Below, one piece after another: positions 25,355-33,769 of a stretch of DNA of 64,000 nt. The notes under the pieces are model-generated. The model searched no databases, was not told the origin of the DNA, and saw only the letters and a program-made list of their open reading frames with translations. Made by a program: the position numbers and the translations under genes. Every line of letters begins with the position of its first letter. Position 1 is the stretch's first letter. The DNA is from an uncultured Olsenella sp. Its GTDB lineage: Bacteria > Actinomycetota > Coriobacteriia > Coriobacteriales > Atopobiaceae. The stretch spans positions 1-64,000 of the forward strand of contig CAKUIF010000011.1 in assembly GCA_934660915.1 (NCBI GenBank), read 5' to 3'.

Positions 25355-28330
25355 CTACTCCGCGCGCAGGGAGTCCACGAGGTTCATCGCGTGAGACTTT
25401 CTCAGCGCATAGACGGTGCTCGCGGCGAGGACGGCCACGACGAGGGCGACGGAGAGCGCGATGTGGCCCCACGGCAGCGCGACGCCGAAGCCCTCGAACG
25501 AGAGGCTCATCATCCGGTAGAACCCGTAGTCGACAAGAAGGGCGAGCGCAAGGCCGTAGGCGAGGCCGCGAACCGCGTGGTCGGCGCACTCGAGCGCGAT
25601 CATGCGGCGAAACCCGCTCTGCCCCAAGCCGACGCTGCGAAGGACCGCGAACTCGCGGGTGCGCAGGGCAAGGCCGCTCGAGATCGTGTTGAAGACGTTG
25701 GCCACGGCGATGAGCGCACAGATGACGGTGAAGCAGTAGAGGAAGACCTGCGCGGTGTAGGCAACGGCGTTGTTGTTGCGCAGCTGCTCGCCGATGGACA
25801 CGATGTAGCTGGCGTCGAGGCCCGCCGAGCCCACGGCCTCGATGAGCTTGTCCTCGTCGACGTTCTTGCCGCCGGTCCCGACGCAGAGCGAGGTCATCGA
25901 GTGCGCGTTCATTATCCCCGCCGCCTCGGCGGTCGAGGCGGAGACGATGAGCGTGGGGCAGTTGGCCGCCAGCTGCTTGAGGCTCAAGGGGAAGTCGTCG
26001 CCCACGTCCTCGGTCAGCGCGGCGATGCGCAGGCGCTCGGTTCGGGTCGAGTCATCCCCGAGCGGCTTTGTCTGCACGTTGCCCTCGGCATCCCTGTAGT
26101 AGACGCCGTAGACCGGCTTGTTCTCGTCGTCCACGTCGTAGGCGTCGATCCACAAGGAGTCGTCAGTGGCTACGGGGAGGATGAGCTCGGCGTCGGTGCC
26201 CGAGGCCGCCTCCACCAGGGGCCTGAGCGTGACGTACTTGGCGCCGCCCGAGATGTCGAACCGGTTGATGACGATGCAGGTCGCCGCGCCCGGGGCGGCG
26301 TCGGCCCCCGTGAGCCCCACGTGCTCGCAGAGCGCGGCCCATGTGGTGTCGTCGACCACGTCAACGGGCGCCTGGCTGCGGCCCTTGGAGTCCGGCTGGG
26401 TCTGTTCGTCGACCTCGTCTGCGCAATCAGGGTTCATGACCCCGTCCGCGAGCTTGACCAGCGTCGTGTTCTGCGAGAGCACAGCCGCGGAATCGACGCC
26501 CTCGACGCCCTTGAGCTTCTCGGCGGCCTTCTGGGCGAGCCCGAGCACGCCCGTATTGTCGCCTTCAAAGCCCTTCTTGTCCTTGAAGACGTACATCATA
26601 TAGTCGGTGCTCGCGGAGTAGTCGAGGTGCGACGTCGCCTGGTTGAGATACGTGCCCAGGATGCCCGCCGTCACGAGGAGCACGACCGAGATGGCCAGCG
26701 ACGCCACGGCCACGCGCGCCTTGCCGCCGCTCGCCACGCGGGTGCGCCGGGCGAGGAAGCCGGGTATGCCCGCGACGCGCGCGGCGATGCCGCGGGGCTT
26801 CTTTCCGTCGGCCGTGAAGTCGTCCATGGGCTCGCTGCGGCGGCCGAACTCGCGGAGCAGGCGGCGGCTCGGCTTGACGTCGCCCGTCTGGCGGATCGCG
26901 TCGACCGCGCTCACGCTGCCGGCGCGCTTGGCGGGCGCCCAGGCGCTGATGAGCAGGGTGACCACCGAGAGCGCGACCACGACGGCGAGCGCGCGGGCGT
27001 CGACGCTCACGGGCACGGCAGTCTTGCTGCCGACGAGCACGGCCCAGCCGTCGCCCGTGGCGGCGAAGGCGGCGTAGGTGCCCGCGAGACCGATGAGGAC
27101 GCCGAGCGGGATGCCGATGAGCCCCAGGATGCCCGCCTCGATGAAGACGGTGCGCCTGAGCTGCCGCTTTGACGCGCCGAGCGAGGATAAAAGCCCGAAC
27201 TGCCGCGTGCGCTCCGAGATCGAGATCGCGAAGGCGTTGGAGATGAGCGAGACCGCAGCCACGATGATGACGCCGGAGAGGATGCCGATGAAGCCGATGA
27301 CCGTCGTCCGGATCGTGCGGTCGTCGATGATTCCCTCGAGGTTGAGGAGCGCGCTGTTGAACGAGGGGTAGGCCGCCGAGGTGTCCTTGCGCGTGAGGCC
27401 GACGACGGAGATGGCCAGGTCCTCGAGGTCGTTCTTGTTGCCTATGCCTGTGGTGGCCGCCCAGGCGCAGGCGACGGCGGGCACGCCGTCCGCCTCGGGC
27501 TCGGCGTCGCTCACGTAGGCGGTGGCATAGCCGTAGTAGGAGCTGCTTTCCGCGAAGCCCACGACGGTGAACTCGCGCGGGGCGGCGACGCCGTCTATGG
27601 TCTCGAGGGGGACGCGGTCGGTTCCCGAGTACTCGAACTGCATCGCGTTCAGGCCGGTCAGGGCCACGGCGCCCTCAGACGCCTGCGCACGGCGCCTGCC
27701 GAGACAGAGGCGCACCGTGCTGCCGAGCTCCACGGGCCCGTCCGAGACGGCGCCCGAGGCCACGCCGGCGTACCTGGAGTCCCCCTCCGCGAGCGTCTCG
27801 CCCTGGTAGAAGGAGGGAAGCACGATCTCTCCCGGAGCCGAGGGCGCCCGACCGCTTTCGAGTTCAGGGGCCTTCTTCACGACGTACTGGCCGTCGCCCT
27901 TGGCGTGGGCGCCGGCGGAGGTGTTCTCCGCAGGCATCGTCTGGACGTTGAGGACGGTGCCGAGGACGTTGGCGTTCTCCTCGCTCAGCGCGCAGGCGCC
28001 GAGGTCGCGCGCCGTGGCGAGGCGGTCGAGGTGTCCGTCGAGGCCGCCCTCGATGGTGCCGAGCTGCTCGTCGGTGAGGCCCGGGTACTCGATCTGCCAG
28101 ACGCCGCGCTCGGCCGAGACCTGGCCGCGCAGGGCCGCGGCGAGGCTCGTCATGCTCGTGAACACGGCGGCAAGAAGCCCTGTCGCGAGCGCGATCCCGA
28201 TGATGGTCACGACGGTGCGGGCGCGGTTCTTCGCGAGCGTGCGCAGCGTGAAGGAGGCGAGGACGCCGCGGCGCGGGGCTGCGGCGGCATGGGCGCCGGG
28301 CGCCCTTCTTTCCAGGTTCTTCTGTGCCAT
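25355..28330 (-). CDS. ABC transporter permease with two FtsX domains
   Basis: 991-aa membrane protein. One helix near residue 40 (TVVTIIGIALATGLLAAVF), then an extracytoplasmic domain of about 280 residues, three helices forming FtsX domain 1 (FIGILSGVIIVAAVSLIS ... SERTRQFGLLSSLGASKRQL), a second helix near 560, a second extracytoplasmic domain of about 300 residues and three final helices with FtsX domain 2 (RTREFAVLRSVGLG). This is the ABC3/MacB-like exporter layout used for antimicrobial peptide resistance or lipoprotein release. The partner ATPase gene lies four bases upstream and a BceRS-like two-component pair just beyond, which suggests export or sensing of a cell-wall-active compound. 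Confidence 0.9.
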   Translation of the reverse strand: MAQKNLERRAPGAHAAAAPRRGVLASFTLRTLAKNRARTVVTIIGIALATGLLAAVFTSMTSLAAALRGQVSAERGVWQIEYPGLTDEQLGTIEGGLDGHLDRLATARDLGACALSEENANVLGTVLNVQTMPAENTSAGAHAKGDGQYVVKKAPELESGRAPSAPGEIVLPSFYQGETLAEGDSRYAGVASGAVSDGPVELGSTVRLCLGRRRAQASEGAVALTGLNAMQFEYSGTDRVPLETIDGVAAPREFTVVGFAESSSYYGYATAYVSDAEPEADGVPAVACAWAATTGIGNKNDLEDLAISVVGLTRKDTSAAYPSFNSALLNLEGIIDDRTIRTTVIGFIGILSGVIIVAAVSLISNAFAISISERTRQFGLLSSLGASKRQLRRTVFIEAGILGLIGIPLGVLIGLAGTYAAFAATGDGWAVLVGSKTAVPVSVDARALAVVVALSVVTLLISAWAPAKRAGSVSAVDAIRQTGDVKPSRRLLREFGRRSEPMDDFTADGKKPRGIAARVAGIPGFLARRTRVASGGKARVAVASLAISVVLLVTAGILGTYLNQATSHLDYSASTDYMMYVFKDKKGFEGDNTGVLGLAQKAAEKLKGVEGVDSAAVLSQNTTLVKLADGVMNPDCADEVDEQTQPDSKGRSQAPVDVVDDTTWAALCEHVGLTGADAAPGAATCIVINRFDISGGAKYVTLRPLVEAASGTDAELILPVATDDSLWIDAYDVDDENKPVYGVYYRDAEGNVQTKPLGDDSTRTERLRIAALTEDVGDDFPLSLKQLAANCPTLIVSASTAEAAGIMNAHSMTSLCVGTGGKNVDEDKLIEAVGSAGLDASYIVSIGEQLRNNNAVAYTAQVFLYCFTVICALIAVANVFNTISSGLALRTREFAVLRSVGLGQSGFRRMIALECADHAVRGLAYGLALALLVDYGFYRMMSLSFEGFGVALPWGHIALSVALVVAVLAASTVYALRKSHAMNLVDSLRAE

Positions 28331-28334
28331 GGCG

Positions 28335-29015
28335 CTACCTCGTCCTCACGTCGGAGGCCACGCGGCCGTCCTCGATGGTCACGACGCGGTCTGCGGAAAG
28401 CGCGATGTCCTCGTCGTGCGTGATCACGATGAGGGTCTGCCCGAGCTGTGCGTTGGACTTGCGAAGAAGGGTCATGATCTCGGCGGAGTTCTTTGTGTCG
28501 AGGTTGCCCGTGGGCTCGTCGGCGAGCACGATCGCGGGCGAGTTCATGAGGGCGCGGCCCACGGCGACGCGCTGCTGCTGGCCGCCGGAGAGCTGGTTGG
28601 GCAGGTGGTGCTCGCGGCCTTCGAGGCCGAGGACGTGCAGCATGTTCTCGAGGCGCTTCTGGTTCACGGGGCGGCCGTCGAGAAGCACCGGCAACGTCAT
28701 GTTTTCCACGACGTCGAGGACGGGCACGAGGTTGTAGAACTGATAGACGAGGCCGACCTCGCGGCGCCGGAAGACGGCGAGCTGCTCGTCGCTTCGGGCA
28801 AAGACGTCCTGGCCGTTGAGGTAGACGCTGCCCGAGGTGGGCCGGTCGACGCCGCCGATCATGTGCAGCATCGTCGACTTGCCCGAGCCCGAGCTGCCGA
28901 CGATGGCCACGAACTCGCCTGCCTCGACGGTGAGGCTCACGTCGTCGAGGGCGCGCACGGCGGTGTCGCCTGAGCCGTAGACCTTGGTCAGGTGGTCGAG
29001 CCTGAGGATTTCCAT
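28335..29015 (-). CDS. ABC exporter ATP-binding protein (MacB/LolD-type)
   Basis: 226 aa. Walker A GSSGSGKST, Q-loop YQFYNLVPVL, signature LSGGQQQRVAVGRALM, Walker B IVLADEPTGNLDT, H-loop ITHDEDIAL. The EPTGNLD form is diagnostic for the MacB/LolD/BceA group that powers FtsX-type permeases. Its stop is four bases before the permease start. Upstream is a 200-base gap with copies of the 36-nt dispersed repeat, separating it from the kinase gene on the same strand. Confidence 0.93.
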   Translation of the reverse strand: MEILRLDHLTKVYGSGDTAVRALDDVSLTVEAGEFVAIVGSSGSGKSTMLHMIGGVDRPTSGSVYLNGQDVFARSDEQLAVFRRREVGLVYQFYNLVPVLDVVENMTLPVLLDGRPVNQKRLENMLHVLGLEGREHHLPNQLSGGQQQRVAVGRALMNSPAIVLADEPTGNLDTKNSAEIMTLLRKSNAQLGQTLIVITHDEDIALSADRVVTIEDGRVASDVRTR

Positions 29016-29123
29016 GGTGGTCCCTTCTTCGTTGTTCTGCTTGCGATTCTAAGTGTGAAGAAGCGACCTTCGGCCCTCGTGACGCGCGGGTGACTAATGC
29101 GTAAGGCGGGCGGCGCCTGCCAG

Positions 29124-29190
29124 ACAGGCAAAAAACGCTGCCAAATCAGACAGGCTGAAAAAGCTGCGATTTCAGCCTGTCTGATTTGGC
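29124..29190. repeat. Inverted pair of the dispersed cagcctgtctgatttggc repeat
   Basis: Inverted copy at 29140-29157 and direct copy at 29173-29190 form an 18-bp-arm hairpin between the kinase and ABC genes. The stretch 29124-29160 is the exact reverse complement of 16562-16597, and the bases after the direct copy (gccttgctggatgggga) match those after the first copy at 16 kb. Confidence 0.9.
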
Positions 29191-29219
29191 AGTCATTTTT
29201 GCCTTGCTGGATGGGGACC

Positions 29220-30254
29220 CTAGACGATGGTCTTGAAGAAGGCGAAGTCGAAGCGCGCGCCGGCGCCGGGTACGTTTCCGGCGCGGAGGCTGCCGCCCTG
29301 GGCGGAGACGAGGCCCTGCGCGAGCGCGAGCCCGATGCCGACGCCGCCCGTGGGCGCGGCGTCGCCCGGTCCGCGGTAGAAGCGCTCGAAGATGTGGGGG
29401 AGGTCGGCCTCGGCGATGCCCGGGCCCGTGTCGTCGACGCGGACGCGGAACGCCAGGGCGTCCTCCCACGCGCTCAGGGTCACGACGCCTCCCGCCGGCG
29501 TGTGCTCCATGCAGTTCTTGAGCACGTTGCCGAGCGCCTCGGCGGTCCACGCGAGGTCGCCCGTGAAGCCCGCGCCTGCCTGGATATCGGTCTTAAGGCG
29601 TACGTCGGCGAGGTCGAACGAGAGCGCGAGCGGCTCGAAGGCCCTGACCGCGAGCCTGTCCGCGCCCACGCGCTCCCGCGCGAAGCTCACGACGCCAGCG
29701 TCGAGCCGCGCGAGCTTGAGCAGGCCTGCGACGAGCCATTGGACGCGCTCCTCGAGCGACTCCATGGAGCGCAGGCGCGCGACCTCGCCCTCCAGGCCCT
29801 CCGTCTCCGAAAGCCTCCTGCGCACGAGGACGGTCATGAGGGAAAGCGACGTCATGGGCGTCTTGAGCTGGTGCGAAATGTCGGCCATCGCCTCGGCGAG
29901 CGTGCGCTTCTCGCGCTCGAGCTCCTCGGCGTTCAGGGTGAGCCGCGAGCACATCTTGTCGAGCTCGGAGGCGAGTATCGCGAGCTCGCCCTCGCTCATC
30001 GCGTCGAAGCGCACGTCGCGCCGCCCGTCGAGCGCGCCTCCGACCTTGCAGGCGAGCTCAGCCAGCGCAGCGTGCCTGCGCGCGGTGGCCCACAGCCACG
30101 CGCCCATGGCGACGCCCCCGCCCAAAAGCGCGCAGACGGCCGCCGCTGAGCCCCCGAACTCCCACGCGCCGACGGCGCCCGCGACGATCGCCGCGCAGCC
30201 GAGGCCCGCGGCGACGCGCACGTCCTTATTGCGAAGAAGCCCTGACATCCCCAC
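29220..30254 (-). CDS. Sensor histidine kinase, intramembrane-sensing type
   Basis: 344 aa. Two helices (about 12-30 and 36-56) are joined by a loop of only a few residues, so there is no external sensor domain. The HisKA domain has H128 in ADISHQLKTPMTSL; the ATPase domain has the N-box NVLKNCMEHTP, G1 DDTGPGI and G2 GGVGIGLALAQ. Kinases of this build (BceS-like) usually read the activity of a neighbouring ABC exporter, which fits the ABC pair just downstream. The start is taken as GTG 30254; ATG 30248 is an alternative with no better ribosome site. It lies 12 bases after the response regulator gene. Confidence 0.9.
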   Translation of the reverse strand: MGMSGLLRNKDVRVAAGLGCAAIVAGAVGAWEFGGSAAAVCALLGGGVAMGAWLWATARRHAALAELACKVGGALDGRRDVRFDAMSEGELAILASELDKMCSRLTLNAEELEREKRTLAEAMADISHQLKTPMTSLSLMTVLVRRRLSETEGLEGEVARLRSMESLEERVQWLVAGLLKLARLDAGVVSFARERVGADRLAVRAFEPLALSFDLADVRLKTDIQAGAGFTGDLAWTAEALGNVLKNCMEHTPAGGVVTLSAWEDALAFRVRVDDTGPGIAEADLPHIFERFYRGPGDAAPTGGVGIGLALAQGLVSAQGGSLRAGNVPGAGARFDFAFFKTIV

Positions 30255-30266
30255 GTCGCCCGCCGC

Positions 30267-30947
30267 CTAGCCGACGGCCCGGTAGCCCATGCCGCGCACC
30301 GTGGTGATGAGCGCGGGCGCGCACGGGTCGTCCTCGAGCTTGTCGCGGAGGCGCTTGATGTAGACGGACAGCGTGTTCTCCTCGATGTAGGCGCCGGCGT
30401 CGTCCCACAGCGCCTCGCGCATCATGTCGCGCGTGACCACGCGGCCTTTGTTCTTTGCAAAGAGGAGCAGCAGCCGGTACTCGAGGGCGGACAGCACGAC
30501 CTCGCGGCCGCCCTTCTTCACGTGGGCGCGGTCGGGGTCGATGACCACGTCGCCGAGCATGAGGCGGGCGACCTTGGGCTGCGAGCGCCGGATGGCGGCG
30601 GCCACGCGCGCGAGCAGCTCGCGCGGGCGGAAGGGCTTGGCGACGTAGTCGTCGGCGCCCATCGAAAGCCCGGTCACGGTGTTGAGCTCGTCGCCCGAGG
30701 CGGTGAGGAAGATCACGGGGACCTGCGGGGTGGCAGCCTTGATGGCCGCGCAGACCGCGAATCCGTTGCCCTGGGCGAGCGTCACGTCGACGAGCGCGAG
30801 AGCGTAGCCGGCGTGCGGCGCGCACGCGAGCGCGACGGCGCCGTCCTGGGTGGGGGAGTCGTCCACCTCGTAGCCCTCGGAGGCCAAAAGCTCCGAGAGC
30901 GCCTCGACTATGAGCTTGTCGTCCTCGACGAGCAGGATGCGTGCCAT
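30267..30947 (-). CDS. OmpR-family response regulator
   Basis: 226 aa. Receiver domain with D9/D10 acidic pocket, phospho-acceptor D54 (ALVDVTLAQG), T in FLTASGDELN and K in YVAKPFRP; winged-helix DNA-binding domain from about 130 (VLSALEYRLLLLFAKNKGRVVTRD, ENTLSVYIKRLRDKL, TVRGMGYR). Paired with the kinase gene that follows; likely targets are the ABC genes at 25355-29015. Promoter on the minus strand: a TATACT box near 30972 and ribosome site GGAAGGAGACCC. Confidence 0.93.
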   Translation of the reverse strand: MARILLVEDDKLIVEALSELLASEGYEVDDSPTQDGAVALACAPHAGYALALVDVTLAQGNGFAVCAAIKAATPQVPVIFLTASGDELNTVTGLSMGADDYVAKPFRPRELLARVAAAIRRSQPKVARLMLGDVVIDPDRAHVKKGGREVVLSALEYRLLLLFAKNKGRVVTRDMMREALWDDAGAYIEENTLSVYIKRLRDKLEDDPCAPALITTVRGMGYRAVG

Positions 30948-31112
30948 GGGTCTCCTTCCGCTTCCTCAAAGTATAGAAAGAAGGGCGCGGGGCGTGCGTG
31001 ACCATTCGGTCACCTGCGGGCGAGGCCGCCGCCGTCGCACTTCTTGCCAACTGCGATTCAAGACGAATGCCGGCGAACGGATGGGAAATCTCGCCCAGCG
31101 GAGACCTTTTAT

Positions 31113-31171
31113 GTTTCGAGCGTGTTAGCGCAGGTTTCGAAAATGTTAGCCAGCGTTTCAAGCGTGTTAGA
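31113..31171. promoter_or_regulatory. Three 17-bp iterons spaced exactly 21 bp
   Basis: gtttcgagcgtgttagc at 31113, gtttcgaaaatgttagc at 31134 and gtttcaagcgtgttaga at 31155. The 21-bp period is two helical turns, so a protein would bind one face. They lie 270 bases upstream of the CstA-type gene in a 492-base gap (30948-31439) with no gene; the rest of the gap holds the response regulator promoter, a cttcttgcc motif at 31040, a gtgaccattcggtcac palindrome near 31000 and the leader below. Confidence 0.85.
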
Positions 31172-31314
31172 TGACGAGGTTTGTGCGTTGCTCGTGGATT
31201 AACCGGGTCCACTATGGGCTGCGTCCACAGGAGGCGCCTCGGCGCCCAAGAGACGGGATTTCGATCAAACATGTTCACCGCGGAGCTATCCATTATCGCG
31301 ATCGTCATTTAGCG

Positions 31315-31405
31315 CGGGTTGGTTAGGAGCCGACCCGAAAGATAGTGGGCGGCTTTGCAATAAGCGATGTGTGGGGCCGCTTGGTATATGCCAGGCGGCC
31401 TTTTT
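31315..31405 (+). promoter_or_regulatory. Leader with terminator upstream of the CstA-type gene
   Basis: Hairpin 31315-31337 (cgggttgg...ccgacccg), then an intrinsic terminator at 31375-31405: ggccgcttgg, loop tatatg, ccaggcggcc, TTTTT. A gggcggc at 31347-31353 can pair with the terminator's 5' arm (gccgc), giving an alternative structure. The terminator sits 35 bases before the start codon, so it must be escaped for expression. I do not recognise a known riboswitch class. Confidence 0.65.
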
Positions 31406-31439
31406 GATTCAAAATCCCAAACAGGAAGGAAAGTAAGGA

Positions 31440-33296
31440 ATGAACGGAATCGTACTGATGCTCGTCGCCGCGGCCGTGCTGGTCTGCGGTTACCTGTTCT
31501 ACGGCAGGTGGCTCGCCAACAAGTGGGGCGTCGACGTCGAGGCCCTCACCCCCGCCCGCCGCATGGAGGATGGCAAGAACTTCACCCCCGCCTCCGCCTT
31601 CACCGTGTTCTCCCACCAGTTCTCCTCGATCTGCGGCGCCGGCCCTGTGACGGGCACCATCGTGGCCATGGCCTTCGGCTGGGTCCCCGTCGTGCTGTGG
31701 GTCCTCGTCGGCGGCATCTTCTTCGGCGCCGTTCACGACTTCGGCGCCCTCTACGCTTCGATGAAGAACAACGGCAAGTCGCTTGCCCAGCTCATCGAGA
31801 AGTACATCGGCAAGACCGGCCGTCGCCTGTTCCTGCTCTTCTCCTGGCTGTTCTGCATCATCGTCATCGCCGCCTTCACCTCTATGGTCTGCGGCACCTT
31901 CAAGTTCACCGCCGCCGCTGACGGCACCGTCGACTTCGCCAAGTCCTACGCCGCCGGCTGCGCCGGCACCATCTCGGTGCTCTTCACCTTCGTCGCCATC
32001 GCCTTCGGCTGGGCCCAGCGCAAGTTCAACCTCTCCGGCGCCACCGAGTTCGGCGTGGCCGTGGTCTCCATCGTGCTGATGTTCGCCGTCGGCATGCAGT
32101 TCCCGCTCTACCTCAACCTCAACCAGTGGATCGCCGTCGTCATGGTGTACCTGGTCTTCGCCGGCGCCATGCCGATCCAGACCCTGAAGCAGCCGCGCGA
32201 CTACCTCACCACCATCATGATGGTCACCATGATCGTCTGCGCCGTCCTCGGCATCTTTGTCCTGGGCTTCCAGGGCAAGGCCACCATCACCGCCCCGGCC
32301 TTCACCGGCTTCTCCACCAAGAGCGGCATAATGTTCCCGGTGCTCTTCGTCTCCGTCGCCTGCGGCGCCCTGTCCGGCTTCCACTCCCTCGTGTCCTCCG
32401 GCACCTCCTCTAAGCAGGTCTCCAACGAGGCCGACGCCGTCAAGGTCGGCTACGGCGCGATGGTACTCGAGTCCTTCGTCGGCATCCTCGCCATCATCAT
32501 CGCCGGCATCATGTTCTCCGACATGAACACCGCCGGCACCGGCGCCCTGAACGTCGTCGACGCCACCGGCAAGGCCGTTGCCAGCACCCCGTTCCAGATC
32601 TTCGCCGCCGGCATCGCCCGCGGTATGCAGTCCTTCGGCATCGACGGCACCGTCGCCACCGTCTTCATGACCATGAACGTCTCGGCCCTGGCCCTGACCT
32701 CGCTCGACGCCGTCGCCCGCATCGCCCGCACTTCTTTCTCCGAGTTCTTCGCCTCCACCAACGACGCCCTGGCCATCGAGTCCAAGGCCGGCGCGATGAA
32801 GGTCCTCGGCAACCCCTGGTTCGCCACCGTCGTCACCCTGGTCCCGGGCCTTGCCCTCACCTTCGGCGGCTACCTGGCCATCTGGCCGCTCTTCGGCGCC
32901 TCCAACCAGCTGCTCGGCGGCATGACCATGATCACCCTCGCCGTGTTCTGCAAGTGCACCGGCCGTAAGGGCGCCATGCTCTACGTGCCCGTCGCCTTCC
33001 TGCTCGTGTGCACCTTCACCTCGCTCGTGCAGTCCATCTTCGGTTGCGTGAACGCGCTTGCCGCCGGCACCGCCGTGTCCGTGTTCAACTCTGGCCTGCA
33101 GCTCGTCTTCGCCGTGCTGCTCGTGGTCCTCGGCCTGATCGTCGCCGTGAACTGCCTGAAGGAGCTCTTCGGCGCCAAGGACGGCTCCATGCCCGACGAG
33201 GAGCCCGAGTGGACCGAGCTCGGCCGCAAGAACTGCGCTGCCGCTGCCGCCGACGCCAAGGTTGCCCCCGCGACCAGCACCCCGGCCGCCGAGTAA
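31440..33296 (+). CDS. CstA-family carbon starvation / pyruvate transporter
   Basis: Integral membrane protein of 618 aa with about 16-18 hydrophobic segments. Family hallmarks: GYLFYGRWLANKWGVD at the N-terminus, PASAFTVFSHQFSSICGAGPVTGTI, VGGIFFGAVHDFGALYASM, FPVLFVSVACGALSGFHSLVSSGTSSKQ and WPLFGASNQLLGGMT. E. coli relatives CstA and BtsT import peptides or pyruvate under nutrient shift, and BtsT is switched on by a LytTR-type two-component system. The Ala/Pro-rich C-terminus is cytoplasmic. Expression looks doubly controlled, by the iterons at 31113-31171 and the leader terminator. Ribosome site: AAGGAAAGTAAGGA. Confidence 0.93.
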   Translation: MNGIVLMLVAAAVLVCGYLFYGRWLANKWGVDVEALTPARRMEDGKNFTPASAFTVFSHQFSSICGAGPVTGTIVAMAFGWVPVVLWVLVGGIFFGAVHDFGALYASMKNNGKSLAQLIEKYIGKTGRRLFLLFSWLFCIIVIAAFTSMVCGTFKFTAAADGTVDFAKSYAAGCAGTISVLFTFVAIAFGWAQRKFNLSGATEFGVAVVSIVLMFAVGMQFPLYLNLNQWIAVVMVYLVFAGAMPIQTLKQPRDYLTTIMMVTMIVCAVLGIFVLGFQGKATITAPAFTGFSTKSGIMFPVLFVSVACGALSGFHSLVSSGTSSKQVSNEADAVKVGYGAMVLESFVGILAIIIAGIMFSDMNTAGTGALNVVDATGKAVASTPFQIFAAGIARGMQSFGIDGTVATVFMTMNVSALALTSLDAVARIARTSFSEFFASTNDALAIESKAGAMKVLGNPWFATVVTLVPGLALTFGGYLAIWPLFGASNQLLGGMTMITLAVFCKCTGRKGAMLYVPVAFLLVCTFTSLVQSIFGCVNALAAGTAVSVFNSGLQLVFAVLLVVLGLIVAVNCLKELFGAKDGSMPDEEPEWTELGRKNCAAAAADAKVAPATSTPAAE

Positions 33297-33331
33297 GCGC
33301 TTCTCCTCGGCTTTCTGCGCGCGTTACGTAG

Positions 33332-33368
33332 ACGCCTCGTGCCATGCGACTCGGTACGAGGCGTTTTT
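33332..33368 (+). terminator. Terminator of the CstA-type gene
   Basis: Arms acgcctcgtgcc and ggtacgaggcgt with a nine-base loop and TTTTT after. Confidence 0.9.
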
Positions 33369-33390
33369 GCGTGCTGGGCTTAGGCGGGTG

Positions 33391-33690
33391 CTGCGCGGGA
33401 ATCGGGGAGCGTCGGTAATTGGGCCGGGACGCTGCGCCAGAATGAGGGAGCGTCGGTAAAGGCTCTGCGGTCCTGCGCCGGAATGAGGGAGCGTCGGTAA
33501 TCCCGGCTGTGGCCTTGCGCGGGAAAGAAGGACCGTCGGTAACCGCAGGCCCTTCTTGCGCCGAAAACCCGGACCGTCGGTACCGACGCTCCCCGATTCC
33601 CGCGCAGCTCAAGGCTCCGCTTTACCGACGCTCCCCGATTCCGGCGCAGGCAAGGCACCCGATTACCGACGCTCCCGCAATCCCGCGCAG
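33391..33690. repeat. Array of eight 28-nt repeats, five direct then three inverted
   Basis: The 473-base gap 33297-33769 has no gene. Direct copies start at 33391, 33432, 33473, 33514 and 33555; inverted copies at 33581, 33622 and 33663. The outer part (ctgcgc) and the end (cgtcggtaa) are constant; the middle varies (ggaatcgggga, ggaatgaggga, gaaagaagga, gaaaacccgga). Spacing is a regular 41 bases on both sides, and the fifth and sixth copies meet head to head at gtcggtaccgac (33576-33587). Two cttctt motifs lie in or beside the array. Confidence 0.92.
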
Positions 33691-33769
33691 ACGCACTTCT
33701 TTCCAACGAGGGCTGGCAGGGGGTAAAGTGCCTAGCTAAGGAAATGACGCCTTCAAAGATTGGACGCCT

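Noticed and set aside
31315..31405. Known riboswitch (c-di-GMP, TPP, glycine) in the CstA leader
   Set aside because: Short matches such as gaaag and gtggg occur, but the conserved cores of these classes are not present in order.
33391..33690. CRISPR array
   Set aside because: Repeats change orientation half-way, spacers are only about 13 bases and part of a repeating pattern, and no cas gene is near. The same applies to the arrays at 25 kb and 34 kb.
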